Source: Antedon mediterranea
Taxonomy: Eukaryota > Echinodermata > Crinoidea > Comatulida > Antedonidae
Length of the DNA: 60,000 nt
Assembly (NCBI RefSeq): GCF_964355755.1
Contig: NC_092672.1
Coordinates: 14,630,501 to 14,690,500, forward strand
Reading direction: 5' to 3'
Positions 1 through 14,300 of the stretch are shown here, piece by piece (position 1 is the first letter of the stretch; each line of letters opens with the position of its first letter). The notes beneath the pieces are model-generated. The model did not search any database and was not told the DNA's origin. It worked only from the letters and a program-made list of their open reading frames with translations. The translations under genes and the position numbers were made by a program.

Positions 1-359
1 GAAATTATCACCGAAGAGCAAGCAAGGGAAACATGTATTGTGCCTTTATTGATTTTATACAAGCTTTTGTCAGCATAGAAACTTCATCAACTAAATATTC
101 CTTCAAACTTCGTTCAGTTAATACAGAGTATGTACACAAATACACAGACCATAGCATAGGGAATTGAATGTCATGCTGGCTTAAAACAATATTTTTCTCC
201 GATTCTTTTTATTCTTTTCCTTAACGACTTAAACGACGATTATATCAAATATATTATTTGCAGACGATTTAATATTGTTTTCCTATTCAATTATTGGGTT
301 ACAAAAGCAATAAATTTGTCTACAAACATACCACACTAAAATTAATTAAAATGGAGGTA
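1..359. other. Flank with no feature recognised
   Basis: AT-rich sequence. No exon, repeat array or element end was recognised. Confidence 0.5.
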
Positions 360-680
360 CTTTGATCAATTATCCATGTCACCATCCACCATGAAGGTCT
401 CCGTCATCAGTCACTAAATCCACCATTAATTATTCATGTCACCATCCACCATGAAGGTCTCCATCATCAGTCACTAAAACCACCATCAGTTATCCATGTC
501 ACCATCCACCATGAGGGTCTCCATCATCATTCATTAAAACCATCATCAATTATCCATGTCACCATCCATCATGAAGTTCTCCATCATTAGTCATTAAAAC
601 CACCATCAATTATCCATGTCACCATCCACCATGACCATCTCCATCATCATCAGTCACTAAAACCACCATTAATTATCCAG
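360..680. repeat. 60-bp minisatellite, about 5 imperfect copies
   Basis: The unit contains TTATCCATGTCACCATCCAC and CATCAGTCACTAAAACCACC. Copies differ at several positions and two have short indels, so the array is old compared with the others in the window. It lies downstream of EXOSC10. Confidence 0.9.
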
Positions 681-1388
681 GTAAAATGTATATTTAATCT
701 AAACATTCATATAACAGTCGACTACCGACACATGTCGAAAAGTCCCTATCAGCGCATTGTCAACATCAAATCAATATTCCTACATCCACATTTTTATTAA
801 ATCCATACGCAACAAGACATAATAGAACAAAACCAAAAACTTTTGCAAAATCTACATTTGTTTAATCGGTCATCCAAATCTTGTAATTTATTATTATGTT
901 TATATCCTAACAAATCCAAATATAATTCAATTTTAAAAGGATCAACATATTGATATTAGCCCTATGTGACACTTCCTTATTACCAGACTGACTTAGAATT
1001 AATTGTGCATCTCAGATCATTTTTTTATTCTTTCACAGACCTGGAACTTGGAAAAATAAAATATCAGGAGGTTTTTTAAACTATAGAGGGTGCTATAATA
1101 CTATATCACACCATAAAGGGTGCTATTAAAAAACATAAAATATTTGCATTTATAATTGTAAATATGCATAACCAACACATGAATTGATTATAAACAAATA
1201 TTTGTATGTTTTTTATTTTCTTATCAATATCTAGAGTAGCAGAAATTATAAATTTATACATATATATCAGAAGATTTTTTGTATAGACCTTTACATTTTG
1301 TTTGCTTCATTTTAGCAGGAGAGTGGGAGATGACTTGATGATTCCAGCCATTATGGGGAGAGTTGGGAGGTCTGCCTTCATCTTCATA
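681..1388. other. Gene-free flank downstream of EXOSC10
   Basis: AT-rich. Holds a short doubled phrase (AAGGGTGCTATTAAA-like, about 1,085-1,130). No coding signal or complete element was seen. Confidence 0.5.
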
Positions 1389-1471
1389 GTAACGACTTTG
1401 CTTGAGGTTTACCTATGCAGTAATATCTAGTAACGACTTTGCTTGAGGTTTACCTATGCAGTAATATCTGT
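1389..1471. repeat. 41-bp tandem duplication
   Basis: Two essentially identical copies of a unit starting TAACGACTTTGCTTGAGG and ending GCAGTAATATC. Confidence 0.92.
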
Positions 1472-1601
1472 AATTCATCTATTATGCCATTTTTTTGTTT
1501 TTTGTTTTTGGTTCCTTAAAAAAGAATGAAAAAAAAAAAAAACTTTAATAAAAACAACTTATATTAAATTTTCACCCAAGGTCAACATTTATAATTTTTA
1601 T

Positions 1602-1640
1602 ATACCGTATTTATTTGAATAAACGCCCCACTATGAATAA
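1602..1640. other. Repeat-end motif with AATAAACGCC
   Basis: ATACCGTATTTATTTGAATA, followed by AACGCCCC. Similar GGCGTTTATT...AAATAAATA phrases occur near 5,838-5,900 and 54,958-55,000, so this is a dispersed repeat. It also supplies a possible AATAAA for EXOSC10 on the minus strand. Confidence 0.5.
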
Positions 1641-1901
1641 ACTCCTCCCTCGAATAAAATTCCCCAATAGAACATCAATTTTTATATTTTCACTTCATTT
1701 ACACTTCTCGATATATTATGTAGTATTTTTTCACATCAAGAGTGTATTTTTTTTTTATTATACATGTTACCATATTACACCTAAAAAATTAAATGCCTCC
1801 CCAAATAAGTGCCCTTGGGTGTTAAAAATAACATAGCCATGACTGGTTTTTTCACAAATTTAATTTTGTTCATAATTTTTCCTTTTTGGCTATGACGGCA
1901 T

Positions 1902-2178
1902 AATGTTTGCCCTCTAAACCAGTGCATGTTGAGTTTGAGCATATCACCTAAATCACCAATGTTTGCCCTCTAAACCAGTGCATGTTGAGTTTGAGCATAT
2001 CACCTAAATCACCAATGTTTGCCCTCTAAACCAGTGCATGTTGAGTTTGAGCATATCACCTAAATCACCAATGTTTGCCCTCTAAACCAGTGCATGTTGA
2101 GTTTGAGCATATCACCTAAATCACCAATGTTTGCCCTCTAAACCAGTGCATGTTGAGTTTGAGCATATCACCTAAATT
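1902..2178. repeat. 56-bp minisatellite, 5 copies, EXOSC10 3' region
   Basis: Five nearly identical 56-bp units starting AATGTTTGCCCTCTAAACCA (starts at 1902, 1958, 2014, 2070, 2126). It begins 72 bp beyond the EXOSC10 stop codon, so it may be transcribed in the 3' UTR if the near polyadenylation signal is skipped. Confidence 0.95.
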
Positions 2179-2249
2179 GCCACTGGTGAATTTCAGTAAT
2201 GGTAGTAAAATATTAAGTAAATACAGACATTTTTAATAGGCTATTTAAC

Positions 2250-2318
2250 TTACGATTGCTGTTTGTAGGTAAAAGATTTTCTACTAGATTGTGGGTTTGG
2301 TCCTCGTTTGGTACCACT
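2250..2318 (-). CDS. EXOSC10: EXOSC10 exon 20 (stop codon)
   Basis: Codes residues 837-858: [22 protein letters not shown], then TAA. It resembles the basic-aromatic end of the human protein (GKSDRGFRYNW). The stop lies inside TCGTAAGT, itself a good 5' splice site, so an alternative 3' exon cannot be excluded. An ATTAAA on the minus strand lies at about 2,232-2,237, very close to the stop. The next AATAAA candidate is near 1,610-1,615. Confidence 0.85.
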   Translation of the reverse strand, partial: SGTKRGPNPQSSRKSFTYKQQS

Positions 2319-5300
2319 CTGCAAAAAAATGACATCAAATAAACAGAAATGTCAGAACCGTAAACTTTTTTTTCTGTATTATTAGTTCTCCGCACCTCAC
2401 TCATTGTGATTGTCAGGATATTTTTTTTCCTTCTATCATATTCTTTTTGTTTTCCACAATTTTTGTTGCAGCTGTATCTGTATTGTTTAAAGACCCATTT
2501 GCTACAATCAAAATTCCCTACGTTTTAGGGAACATTAGGATAAAAAGATAGAAACAATGCACTAGTAGTTCGCCGTGAATTTCCTCTCTTGGACGGTCTT
2601 TAGGCCTAGCCTAGTTAGGCTTAGTTTTTTTAGGCCTAGCTGGTGGTAAACAGCAGTAACGTACGAACATTGTACACCAGCTATAGGCCTAACCTACTTG
2701 CTGCATTAATTGCCTTTCTATTTTTGCCAGAATACACAAACACTAACTATTTTATTTTCATTTAGGCTTCACAGTATTTTAGAGGCAGATCCAGACTTGT
2801 TGGTTTGGGGAAGGAGAAGATCTAGCTGGGGTTGCTCAACCATCCTCATCCGAAGACAGGCTTTTTTACATTTTTCCAACCATGTGTGATAAGATAATGA
2901 ACTTGGATAATGTAGTAGGCCTTAGTCTGGGTAATATGGGTCTCATATTAATTGAAGTCCTAAGTCAAAATAATGGAGTTAAAGTTTTAGGCTTAGGAAG
3001 TACATAATTTGGCTATACAGATTCAAGATTCTAGGTCCTCATTGTGGCCAAGTTTGGTAGATATTTGAATAATAACTGTGGGCTCTAGGTGGGTAACAAC
3101 TAACATAGAAACATACCTAGGGGTACAAACATAACCTGGATGGAGGGGTAATTATTGTTATACAGCAATTCATGATACTGCAGGTAATGTATATATTTTA
3201 TCTTAAATAATATTACTTGAGCCTAAACAAAGTTCAATAAATATGGCTTTTTGTTGTTTGTTTTATACATGATCTACCATTTGGTTCATATATCTCTACC
3301 ATAACAACCCCAAAGCTAAGACTGTAATTTACATAATTAACAAAAAAACACTTATCTTCTGAAGGTTTTTTCCCCCTCAATTTCAACAAAAAGATTTATA
3401 AACACAATTTAAAACTAAGAAAGAATGGAAATGAAACTTACTTTGAACTTGTGGCGCTCTCTGTTGGGATCAAACTGCTTGCCTACATTTGAATGTTTAT
3501 TTACACCTATATAATAAAAAAAAAACAATAACTTGACCAATCATAGTAGAAACAGCTTTAACTAGGAAATTGTTTATTCTTTTTACAATGTTCAGAGTAT
3601 GATAATAAATAACAGGACAACAAAACTATCATTGTATATGATAGTGTATAGTCCCAAAGATTGATTGGAGGATTGTGGGTCACACTATTCAATAAACTAT
3701 TCCAATGAATTCTTTTTACAATGAGCATTATCATGCACAACACACTGCTGTTAACAGTGTTAACAAATCAACCAGTAGTGTGTCTGTAATTGTTCTACTC
3801 TACGTTCAAAATTGGAGCTGCTTTTCAAATGGTTAAGGCCTTCACTTAGTCTTTGTTGTAGCAGTGACTTAATTAAATAAAAGTAGGTGTGGTATAAAAA
3901 AATGAATGTTTTATCGTGCACATGGTCTCTGGTACGCATTTAATATAAACAAAACATTGTCGACTCTATTTGAAGAACAATTAGCGGTCCCCACACAGAA
4001 CACGCACATCTAATATACGTAAAAACATTATGTCACATGTGTTTATACCAGCGGAAAAATTTACCATCAATTTGCTGATTGCTGCGCTATATATGGGAGT
4101 GTCATTTCTGACCAAATAAAGGTGCCATTTTCATGAATTTTATGTGCAAGAGTACCATTTCTGATGATCTAGGAATGTCATTTAACAAAATTTGCTTAAA
4201 AAATACTCAAATACTTCGTGTCTGGAAGAAGAAGTTGACCATAAAACTAATGAAAAATCAAATCATAGAAACCATAGAAAAAATATTATTTTATCCATAG
4301 TATAAGTTAATAAATTTCTGTACTTCCGCAAGTGAAATTAAAGAGCAGAGTGTGTTTGAGGTCAATGAACCATTTACAGACAATCTTGATTGCAATCTCT
4401 CGTCAGGCAGTATTATGGATACCTTGTACTTTTAAATGATCTCTCACAACCAAAAGTAATCTTATTAAACACGCTGCACTTTTAGAAAGGTGTTGAATAT
4501 AAACATTGATCCATGACACGGTTCATTGCACTTGGTGAAGGTGTCTTTTGCAGCTGATGACACAGATCTAATCAATACAGAGGGCACTATAGCTAATATA
4601 AGGATACATTTAAAGCAAATAAAAATAAATACAAACATTACTTCTACACAATTTGTTTAGCATTATCTATTATACAATACAAAAATAATAATAGGTTAAA
4701 ATACCAAGAATTTTATGAAAGTTCCAATTCTTGTAGGTCAAATTCGAAAGTTAAAATTTGTTCAAAAGTCGCGTCTTTTTTAGATACAAATACACACATT
4801 CTTCAGTGATTTCTGTCGTCAAAGTCACAAATCATGCAGTAACAACAACATGCCAAAAAAAAACGAGAAAATGTATGCAATTCGATAAACAAACTAAGTA
4901 GTAAGTAAGTAAAACAAACGGCTTAATTTAAAAAGAAAATCCAGTACACATTTCTGTTAAAATTTAGGCTTAGCAGTTTGTAACCTTTAGCGAGTATGTC
5001 TAGTTTTGCAGGTTCGCATATATCAGTCCCATTTAGATTCGACTTAAGGCAAAATTGCACAGACGAGTGGTAAACAAATATATAGAATCCATGACCGTTT
5101 TTGTATAAGTGTATGAATTCACGTTTCAATTGTAATTTTATCTCCTTGTTTTCCTTTTATGTTAAAGCTGGTGGTTGTCGTACTTGTAATTCTAAATGTA
5201 ATCTACTTTATGTTCTGTATTGTCGGGTCAGTGTTACCAAGAATTGATTATCTCGCGTATTTGTCTTTTTTTTAATAATTGTGTTGTTAAAGATAATTCT

Positions 5301-8300
5301 ATTGATCTCTTTTTTGACCGTTACAATTGTTTTTGTAATAAAATTAGTAAGATGGTATAACTTTGTTTTGTATAGGCCTTTATATATATTTATATTTTAT
5401 TCCATTCTGTAAGTTGCGGCTTTCCCGCTGTTGAATGAGATTGTAAATAAATAAATAAATAAAATTACCAAAAATGCAGAGCGATTGGGTGGTTGGGTGG
5501 AAACCCGGAGCACAGGATAGATACAGATTCTACATAGGATGAGTTTTTCTGCTTACAGTTACTGCTTGTCTGTGTAAATTGGCATTTAGGCGAAGTTTAC
5601 TGTATAATGATTATCATGTGACCACAATCCTCCAATCAAATGACAAGAATCTATTCAGGTGTGTTATAAAGTTATTTTTACCTAATAATAGTATTATGCA
5701 GCATTGCATACTCAGTTAATAATTTGGCCTTTCAAACACATCATAAATACCAGTGTACTGTTTGCAGAGGTTTTAGCCAAAATACCTAGTTGTTTTAGTT
5801 TTGGTCAACAATTAACAGCAAAAATCTAGAAAATGTCCCTGAGGCGTTTATTTGAGGGAGGCGTTTATTCAAACCTGGGCGTTTATTTGAATAAATATGA
5901 TATGAAAACACAAATAAAGTATGCTCTGGGAATATTTTTTCCATATCTGGAAGTGACGAATTATCAAAATTATATCTAGGTAGGCCTATCCCAACCAAAA
6001 GTCCATGTTGGGTTTCTGTGAGCAACGATCTAGTCCTCTGACCCTTTAGTGTGATCTGTAATATCTTTTATTTAAAAAGAGAACACAGATTCAAAGAACA
6101 CAAAATAAAAGAGAAAATCAGGCACAGATCTGATAAGAGCTCTATTCAATGTGATGACCTATGACTGAAAAAAAAACAATCTGAGTGGCCATATGATTAT
6201 GTCGCAACATCCGATAGGTAAAGGTTTCACATGAATTCATATATACAACTCATCTGCTTCCTCATCAAATTGGGGACACCGTTCATTATGATTCGATATA
6301 AGATTCAATATATTTGCATTAAACAACCCATTTTCAAGTGATTTTTTAATTTAAAATGCATGTCTTCTTTGAGCATAACACATAAACAATGAGCAAATTA
6401 GGTGAAAGTAACACTGGTTATGAACATTGCATATATTGAAACAATTGGTTGAATAAACTTACCCGAAGAGAATACACTATAGTCTGACTGACTGTAGTCA
6501 AAGGCTTTGAATGCTGTTGGCTTTTGTGTATCATGATCTTTATATTTCTCCAATATTGTCTTTGATGAAGATGCTATTGGATTCCTCTTCTTACTCTAAA
6601 ACAAAATGTGTATACAAAATTGAAGTTTACAGATCATTTTAATACAGTATACATTAAATAGACATAAGCATTATTATAAGCAATATCTTTTCATAACATA
6701 GATTTAAAGTAAAGTAAACTGCATGACCTACAGCATAAATGAAGTAGAACATAGGAAATAATGGTATTTAAATACACACATGTACATTGAGTATTCAATT
6801 ATATTCCCTGTTATTACACTATAATCTGAATTTAATCTGAATAACCTATAATAAACAAGAAATATTTCTTACAAAAAACGCTGCTCGACATTTTAAAATT
6901 AATCATTGTTCTTTCTTCAGATACATTTATTCTTAATTATTAAAAAGATGTCCTTTAATCGCAAAATACATACAAATCAAAGATAGTTCTTTAATTATGA
7001 TTCACATGCCCAATTAAAAAATGGTCAATTTTGAACTTTAATGTGCTGTGTGTGTGTGACCTCAACCTGTTGGCATGCAACTGAATACCCTCTAGAGACA
7101 ACGCGACTTCACAAAAATTCTTCCCAGTCTGTCAACCAATCAAAGGGCGAGAATCCAAAATCAACCGTGAGCCCTCATAGACTCTCTTTTCCCAGACGTT
7201 TTTTGGGTCCAGCAGCTGGGATCTATAAATTATAGTAGAGTTTACAAAGTCGCAAAACTGTCGGCCTTAGATACTATAACTGCTGCTTGCTTTAGCTTAT
7301 GAATGAGTAGTCCTCATGGGACGTAGCTGGCTAGAGCAGCAGCGTGAAAAAATGGATTATTTTAATAAAATTAATGTTGAAAATAATGTCGAGAGTGGCA
7401 CACCTAATCGGCGACAGAAGCTCTAGGCCTCTTTTGCCACTCCATTGCGAAATCAAGCTGCTCTTGTTAATGATTGTATTTGTGTTGCCAAAACTAATAA
7501 AATAAAATAAATAAATAAAACAGAAAAAGAATTGAATTAACAACCAACTTGTGATTGTGATTTACAGGAAGGTAAACGATAACGGCAATTGCGATTGTCA
7601 GTCAGACTCGCGATTGTTGACAAGAGTGCAATTCTAGCAATATTTCAACATTAAAGAGTTGGCCAATCATCTTTGGTGATACAGTACATGAAGTCAGGCC
7701 TATTATTAGATATATGCAAGTTTTCAGCCAAGTCCTAGTCTGATCTTGGCCTATGACCTAGGTGAGGAACCATACTACTGGCTAAAGCCGTCTACTACTA
7801 AAATATGACTCTTGTGTCCTGGTTCTTGTACCCAAACAAACCCCACCCTTACCAATGCCAACTGGTACCCAATTTGTCACAAATATACCTAAATTATATC
7901 TAGTCTACTAGCATTATTAATTTTTTTAATTTATTATACTACTGACTGAATTGATCAGAGCAGAATAACCTCTTTCAATTATATTTCAACCCGTTTCAAT
8001 TGGTACCTTCTGATGAGATTATGCAAAAGAAGTCAGTATCAAATTGTTTGCTTATTATTAACAGCCATCTATCAACTGCTGCAAGCCAAGCAAACTTGTG
8101 AAATTGTATTGTTGTATTAATGTCAAATGTACTGTAGTCACAATCGAGTCGGCCGATGTCCACCCACGATGTGAAAAAAGACTTTAATTTTTTTTTTATT
8201 TGTTTACATGCAAATATCAGTGAACAGTGGAGAAAAAGTTTACTTATTAAAAAAAATATCGTAGGCCTAGGTGGCTAGGCTATACCACACTGGAAAGGTG

Positions 8301-11300
8301 ACATTATCCATTGTTTATTACTGAACATAGTCGGTGGTAGATAGGCCTAGTAAATTTGATATTGGATATCCCAGATGATGTATGCTCTAGATTTTTTGTA
8401 AAACTTAATATTGGCTTATTATAGCACGCCCCCTATTGTTTACCTGAAATTTCATTTTTTCAACTTGGGACTTCTGGTTCAGTTTTGTATGAATTGAAAA
8501 AAAAAACACATTTCAGCATTATAAAATTGCCACAATTCAGTGTATTTTTGTCGCATGCAACGCGACTATACAGCTCACTATGTTGGTCGGTTGGTTGGTC
8601 GGTAAACACTAACTTGTATATGGCCTTGTCTTAATATCAGTTTCATATAAGTCAATTTTTCAGAATATATTCCTTATGACCAGGACTCGATTTGGTTATG
8701 TTTTTCACGGTGCGCAATCAAAAATTACACGGTCTACGCACGATTTAACGAAATCCTGTTTGTTATCATATCTTCAGAAGCATGAATCACAATTAAATAA
8801 AATTTGGTACTTGTCAAAACAATTACGTGCGTAGCGCATATAACGCATGCGTACGCGCGCATACAATTTTCAAAATTGTCAAATTTATTTTCAGGCAATT
8901 TTAAGCATTTAAAAAATTGCAATGAGTGCGCAGATTTGTGCATGTGCACTGCACGTTAAACGTTAATAATCTTTTTGCCCAATTTCTGTTTTACAACCTT
9001 TCTTTAATTATGTCATCATATTTGATTCACTTTCCAACTTGAAATTACATTATACAAGCACGTCAAAAGTGACAGGCTACACACTTGTAAATAAAAAAAA
9101 ATGTAAATGTTTTTAAACATTTTAAACATGTTCAGCAATTTTGGTCGGTTGGTCGATAAAAACAAACTTGAGCACGCGACTGCAGCCATGTATATGGCCT
9201 TGTTAATCTTGAGTGTGATTTGAATAAAGAATTTGAATACAAAAACTAATAATGAACAGCATGTGATACATAATTAACCAATCAAATTAAATATATATAA
9301 ATATCATAGGCAAAGAACATTAATTCTAAATTGCCCGGTGATATACTGAAATTTAATTAATTTTAAACGATAAGGTTGAGGAAATCCGTGAGAATGAGAA
9401 AAAGTCGTCCCAAACCGAGAGTCGAACCCGGAACCTTCTGCTTGATATGCAGATGTCCTAACCATTAGACAACTGGGGCTTTCATGGTATTGTTCAAACT
9501 CGATTGGATAGCGACTTTTTAACACTCTCAGTGTGGTACAAATAAACATCATAGGCACAGACAAAATTCTAAACCACATTATGATATACTGAGAATTAAT
9601 TTATTATTTTGAAACGATAAAGACGAGGAAAGAGAAATGGTGTAATGATTGATTGATTGATTTGAACAAGATTTTGCAAAAAACTATAATCAACACGCAT
9701 CATCTCATTAGGTAAATTAAGGTGTCTCTTGCTTGACAATGGTTGATATCAATGACCGACAATTATCTGCAGATGGATTATGTCAGAATTTTACTGAGAG
9801 TGAGCCAAAACATGTGGCAATAAAATAGGATACAAGTGAAGACAAGAAACTTATCTCGCCATAATCAGAGCAATACTAAGTAGCAGATCTAAAATTGTAT
9901 ACCTTAAATTTTTTCCGTAATGGTTCAAGTGGTGTATCTTCTTTATCCATATTCTGAACTTCTCCAGAATCTTGTTGCGACTCTCTTGTTATATCATTTT
10001 GTGTTGTAATCTTCTTATCTTTTTCAACTGCTGTTTGCACTTCCACTTTTTTCAACCTCCAAACATAAGGAGACTAAAATAAAAAATGTTTACATATAGG
10101 TAAACTGGATGTAACATCATGTTGATGGCCAACTTATTTCATGCAGTGAATGGAAATCAATGTATAAAATACGTTTGAAATAAAATTAAAGTATGTCTTT
10201 AAGCGTACATCATTGTTTCATGTTTGTTTTGAGAAAATGCTGTTTAATTTCAGTTATTTTAGATGAAAAATCTCTAAGGCTAGGCCTAGCTAGCCTAGGC
10301 CTAAATCATCCAGATTTTCGGGGGGAAATAACCAATTTTCAGGTCGGGGAAAATCGGAAAAGACCTGCAAATTTCAGGGATCTTTGGCATTATGATACAG
10401 AGAAGTTGGCAATGTGGCAAACAGCATTGTTTGCTGATGGAGTCAGTCAGTAAACACATGTTCTGCCATGCCACGACTCACACAGCCAGGCTCTCATTTG
10501 AGTTGGTTTGAAATTTGTGCAGAAAGAATAATGAAATCATTAAGCATTAAGAAATTACATTTATTTTTATTTATTAATTATCGTAGCATAGCCTATGTAC
10601 TGTATGTAATCACCGTTATCATTACGTGTAGGCCTATCTAATGAACAGTTTAATATACGTTTTCAAAACTGCATTATCAATCACACAGATAAAATTTAGT
10701 CAAATTCGCGGCGAGAGAAAACCATATGCTTGCTGTGTCTATACGGCTAGCAAGCTATAGTAGTCTGGCTAGCAAGCGATAGTAGTCTAGCTATCAACTA
10801 GGTGTTGTAGGCTAGCAAGCGATAGTAGTCTAGCTATCAACTAGGTGCTGTAGGCTAGCAAGCGATAGTAGTCTAGCTATCAACTAGGTGTTGTAGGCTA
10901 GCAAGCGATAGTAGTCTAGCTATCAACTAGGTGTTGTAGGCTAGCAAGCGATAGTAGTCTAGCTATCAACTAGGTGTTGTAGGCTAGCAAGCGATAGTAG
11001 TCTAGCTATCAACTAGGTGTTGTAGGCTAGCAAGCGATAGTAGTCTAGCTATCAACTAGGTGTTGTAGGCTAGCAAGCGATAGTAGTCTAGCTATCAACT
11101 AGGTGTTGTAGGCTAGCAAGCGATAGTAGTCTAGCTATCAACTAGGTGTTGTAGGCTAGCAAGCGATAGTAGTCTAGCTATCAACTAGGTGTTGTAGGCT
11201 AGCAAGCGATAGTAGTCTAGCTATCAACTAGGTGTTGTAGGCTAGCAAGCGATAGTAGTCTAGCTATCAACTAGGTGTTGTAGGCTAGCAAGCGATAGTA

Positions 11301-14300
11301 GTATAGCTATCAACTAGGTGTTGTAGGCTAGCAAGCGATAGTAGTATAGCTATCAACTAGGTGTTGTAGGCTAGCAAGCGATAGTAGTCTAGCTATCAAC
11401 TAGGTGTTGTAGGCTAGCAAGCGATAGTAGTCTAGCTATCAACTAGGTGTTGTAGGCTAGCAAGCGATAGTAGTCTAGCTATCAACTAGGTGTTGTAGGC
11501 TAGCAAGCGATAGTAGTCTAGCTATCAACTAGGTGTTGTAGGCTAGCAAGCGATAGTAGTCTAGCTATCAACTAGGTGTTGTAGGCTAGCAAGCGATAGT
11601 AGTCTAGCTATCAACTAGGTGTTGTAGGCTAGCAAGCGATAGTAGTCTAGCTATCAACTAGGTGTTGTAGGCTAGCAAGCGATAGTAGTCTAGCTATCAA
11701 CTAGGTGTTGTAGGCTAGCAAGCGATAGTAGTCTAGCTATCAACTAGGTGTTGTAGGCTAGCAAGCGATAGTAGTCTAGCTATCAACTAGGTGTTGTAGG
11801 CTAGCAAGCGATAGTAGTCTAGCTATCAACTAGGTGTTGTAGGCTAGCAAGCGATAGTAGTCTAGCTATCAACTAGGTGTTGTAGGCTAGCAAGCGATAG
11901 TAGTCTAGCTATCAACTAGGTGTTGTAGGCTAGCAAGCGATAGTAGTCTAGCTATCAACTAGGTGTTGTAGGCTAGCAAGCGATAGTAGTCTAGCTATCA
12001 ACTAGGTGTTGTAGGCTAGCAAGCGATAGTAGTCTAGCTATCAACTAGGTGTTGTAGGCTAGCAAGCGATAGTAGTCTAGCTATCAACTAGGTGTTGTAG
12101 GCTAGCAAGCGATAGTAGTCTAGCTATCAACTAGGTGTTGTAGGCTAGCAAGCGATAGTAGTCTAGCTATCAACTAGGTGTTGTAGGCTAGCAAGCGATA
12201 GTAGTCTAGCTATCAACTAGGTGTTGTAGGCTAGCAAGCGATAGTAGTCTAGCTATCAACTAGGTGTTGTAGGCTAGCAAGCGATAGTAGTCTAACTATC
12301 AACTAGGTGTTGTAGGCTAGCAAGCGATAGTAGTCAAGCTATCAACTAGGTGTTGTAGGCTAGCAAGCGATAGTAGTCTAGCTATCAACTAGGTGTTGTA
12401 GGCTAGCAAGCGATAGTAGTCTAGCTATCAACTAGGTGTTGTAGGCTAGCAAGCGATAGTAGTCTAGCTATCAACTAGGTGTTGTAGGCTAGCAAGCGAT
12501 AGTAGTCTAGCTATCAACTAGGTGTTGTAGGCTAGCAAGCGATAGTAGTCTAACTATCAACTAGGTGTTGTAGACTCGGAATTTGAAGATATGAATGTAT
12601 ACTTAGAATTTTACTATGACTTTGAAGCTGTTCATGTGATTTAAATGTATATTTTACTGTTTTTTTATTGTTAATCAATATATACTTTGTAATTGGTATT
12701 ATTTGTTGAAGAAACAAAGTCAGTAATCTAAAGATAGGCTCATATTATGTACATATGATTGATATCTTAGCTATTGAATCACTGAAATTTCCAAACAAGT
12801 AGAAAATATTTCAAGTGATAAATATATATTCACCATAATTTGTTGGTGTCAACACATGTGACATTGATGGGTTTTCCTACGCAGTGATTTATCGATTAAT
12901 TTTGACTACTGTATATTTCCAATAGTGTTTCAGGTAAAATCATGTAGTGGAACTGGATGAAATAATACAAGCTACAGTTGATGGTCTACCATATACGCAC
13001 ACAACCATCAAACACATGGGACATCAAACGTAGTGAATTATAATAAAAAGAACTTACTTGTGTATTTGAGGATAATGGAGTAGTATGTTGAGACTTCTTC
13101 ACATCAGGAATTACAATCTTATTGCTTGCTAACAAGAAGCTGTTAATTTGTCCAGGTTTATTGCAAGGCAAATACTTTTTTAAAAAAGAGAAATGATAAA
13201 ACAATTAGATATAGTTTCTATTTGCAAGGCTATTTGAAGAAATTATCCTGTGAAGACATAAGGTTGAAAAGAGTTTAACATTATTTCTCCAATGTATACA
13301 CTTTTATTGCTTTATAAACTAGAAAGCCACTCCGAGAGTGCATACCTCTGCCTACTGTAAAATTCTCCTACATCAGATTTGTCCGAAAAAAACAAATATA
13401 TATATATATATTTGTGTGTGTCTTTGCTGTTTGCGATTTACGCTAATTTCACTACAAGCATGTGTATGCGAGTTTGGTGTAATGGTTATGTAACAAGCCT
13501 TTCAATTAACAATACCTTCAGTTGACTAACAATAGAACAGCAACGCGAAAATCAAACGAGTGAATTTGAAAAGAAATAGGTTTTGTAAACTACTCGCATC
13601 AAGAAACGTGCACATTAAATCAAATTATGTTTTAAAATTACAAATCACAAATTATAACTCTTGCCTCTTGTACAAAAATGAAGTTTTTTGGACAAGTAGT
13701 TCTCGAGAAAATTCAATTTGAGTTTACTTGTTACTTTAAGACTGCTCGCCGGCTTTTGAAAAATTCTGTCCTATCTTTTTAACACTAGCAGGTCTGAAAA
13801 GTATACTAAAAAGTGGTCCAGAATTGGGACCGTGGTCCGAAATGGTCCCAAAATGTAATGGAATGGTCCTTGACCACATATCTATCTGTACATTCATTTT
13901 GTTAAAGACCTTGTAATTACTTTTTGAGTAATCCTGCTAACAAACAAACACACGCGATCGATTACATATACCTCCTTGGCGGAGGTAAATAAAGATATCT
14001 ACTGTCTATATCACTACCTAATGCTTGTATTGTATTATAAATTACCAATAAATTATTATTTCATATATTGGAAGATGATTGACAACAAAGTAATTTATGT
14101 TATAGTTTCATTGCTGTGATTGCTGTTGCAAAATTGTAACATTCATTCATTCTGCCATGGATCCATGAGGGCTTTTAACATGCCACAATCAAAATTTTCA
14201 GTTTCCAGTTAAATTAAGCACCATTAAATACAGATGTTTAATTGTGTGTAGTAAATAACACAGATCCTTACCATTTCAAAGGGGCTTTTCAAAGTTGTCA

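Larger units (their letters stand above)
6596..9902 (-). other. EXOSC10 intron 17
   Basis: Contains three annotated repeats (6,854-7,356; 8,155-8,465; 9,304-9,635) and two related fragments with GGTCGGTTGGT and TATATGGCCTTGT blocks at about 8,583-8,630 and 9,143-9,210. Confidence 0.7.

Noticed and set aside
1615-1836. 73-codon plus-strand frame
   Set aside because: Low-complexity, T-rich translation beginning in a dispersed repeat end; no support for coding.
9403-9480. Candidate tRNA gene on the minus strand
   Set aside because: A and B boxes and an anticodon stem are present, but the acceptor stem pairs poorly and the anticodon would be unusual. It sits between diverged repeats, so a tRNA-derived SINE head fits better.
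10742-12575. CRISPR-like regular repeat pattern
   Set aside because: The 43-bp repeats are contiguous with no unique spacers, and the DNA is an animal intron. The same applies to the 27-, 35-, 44- and 56-bp arrays.
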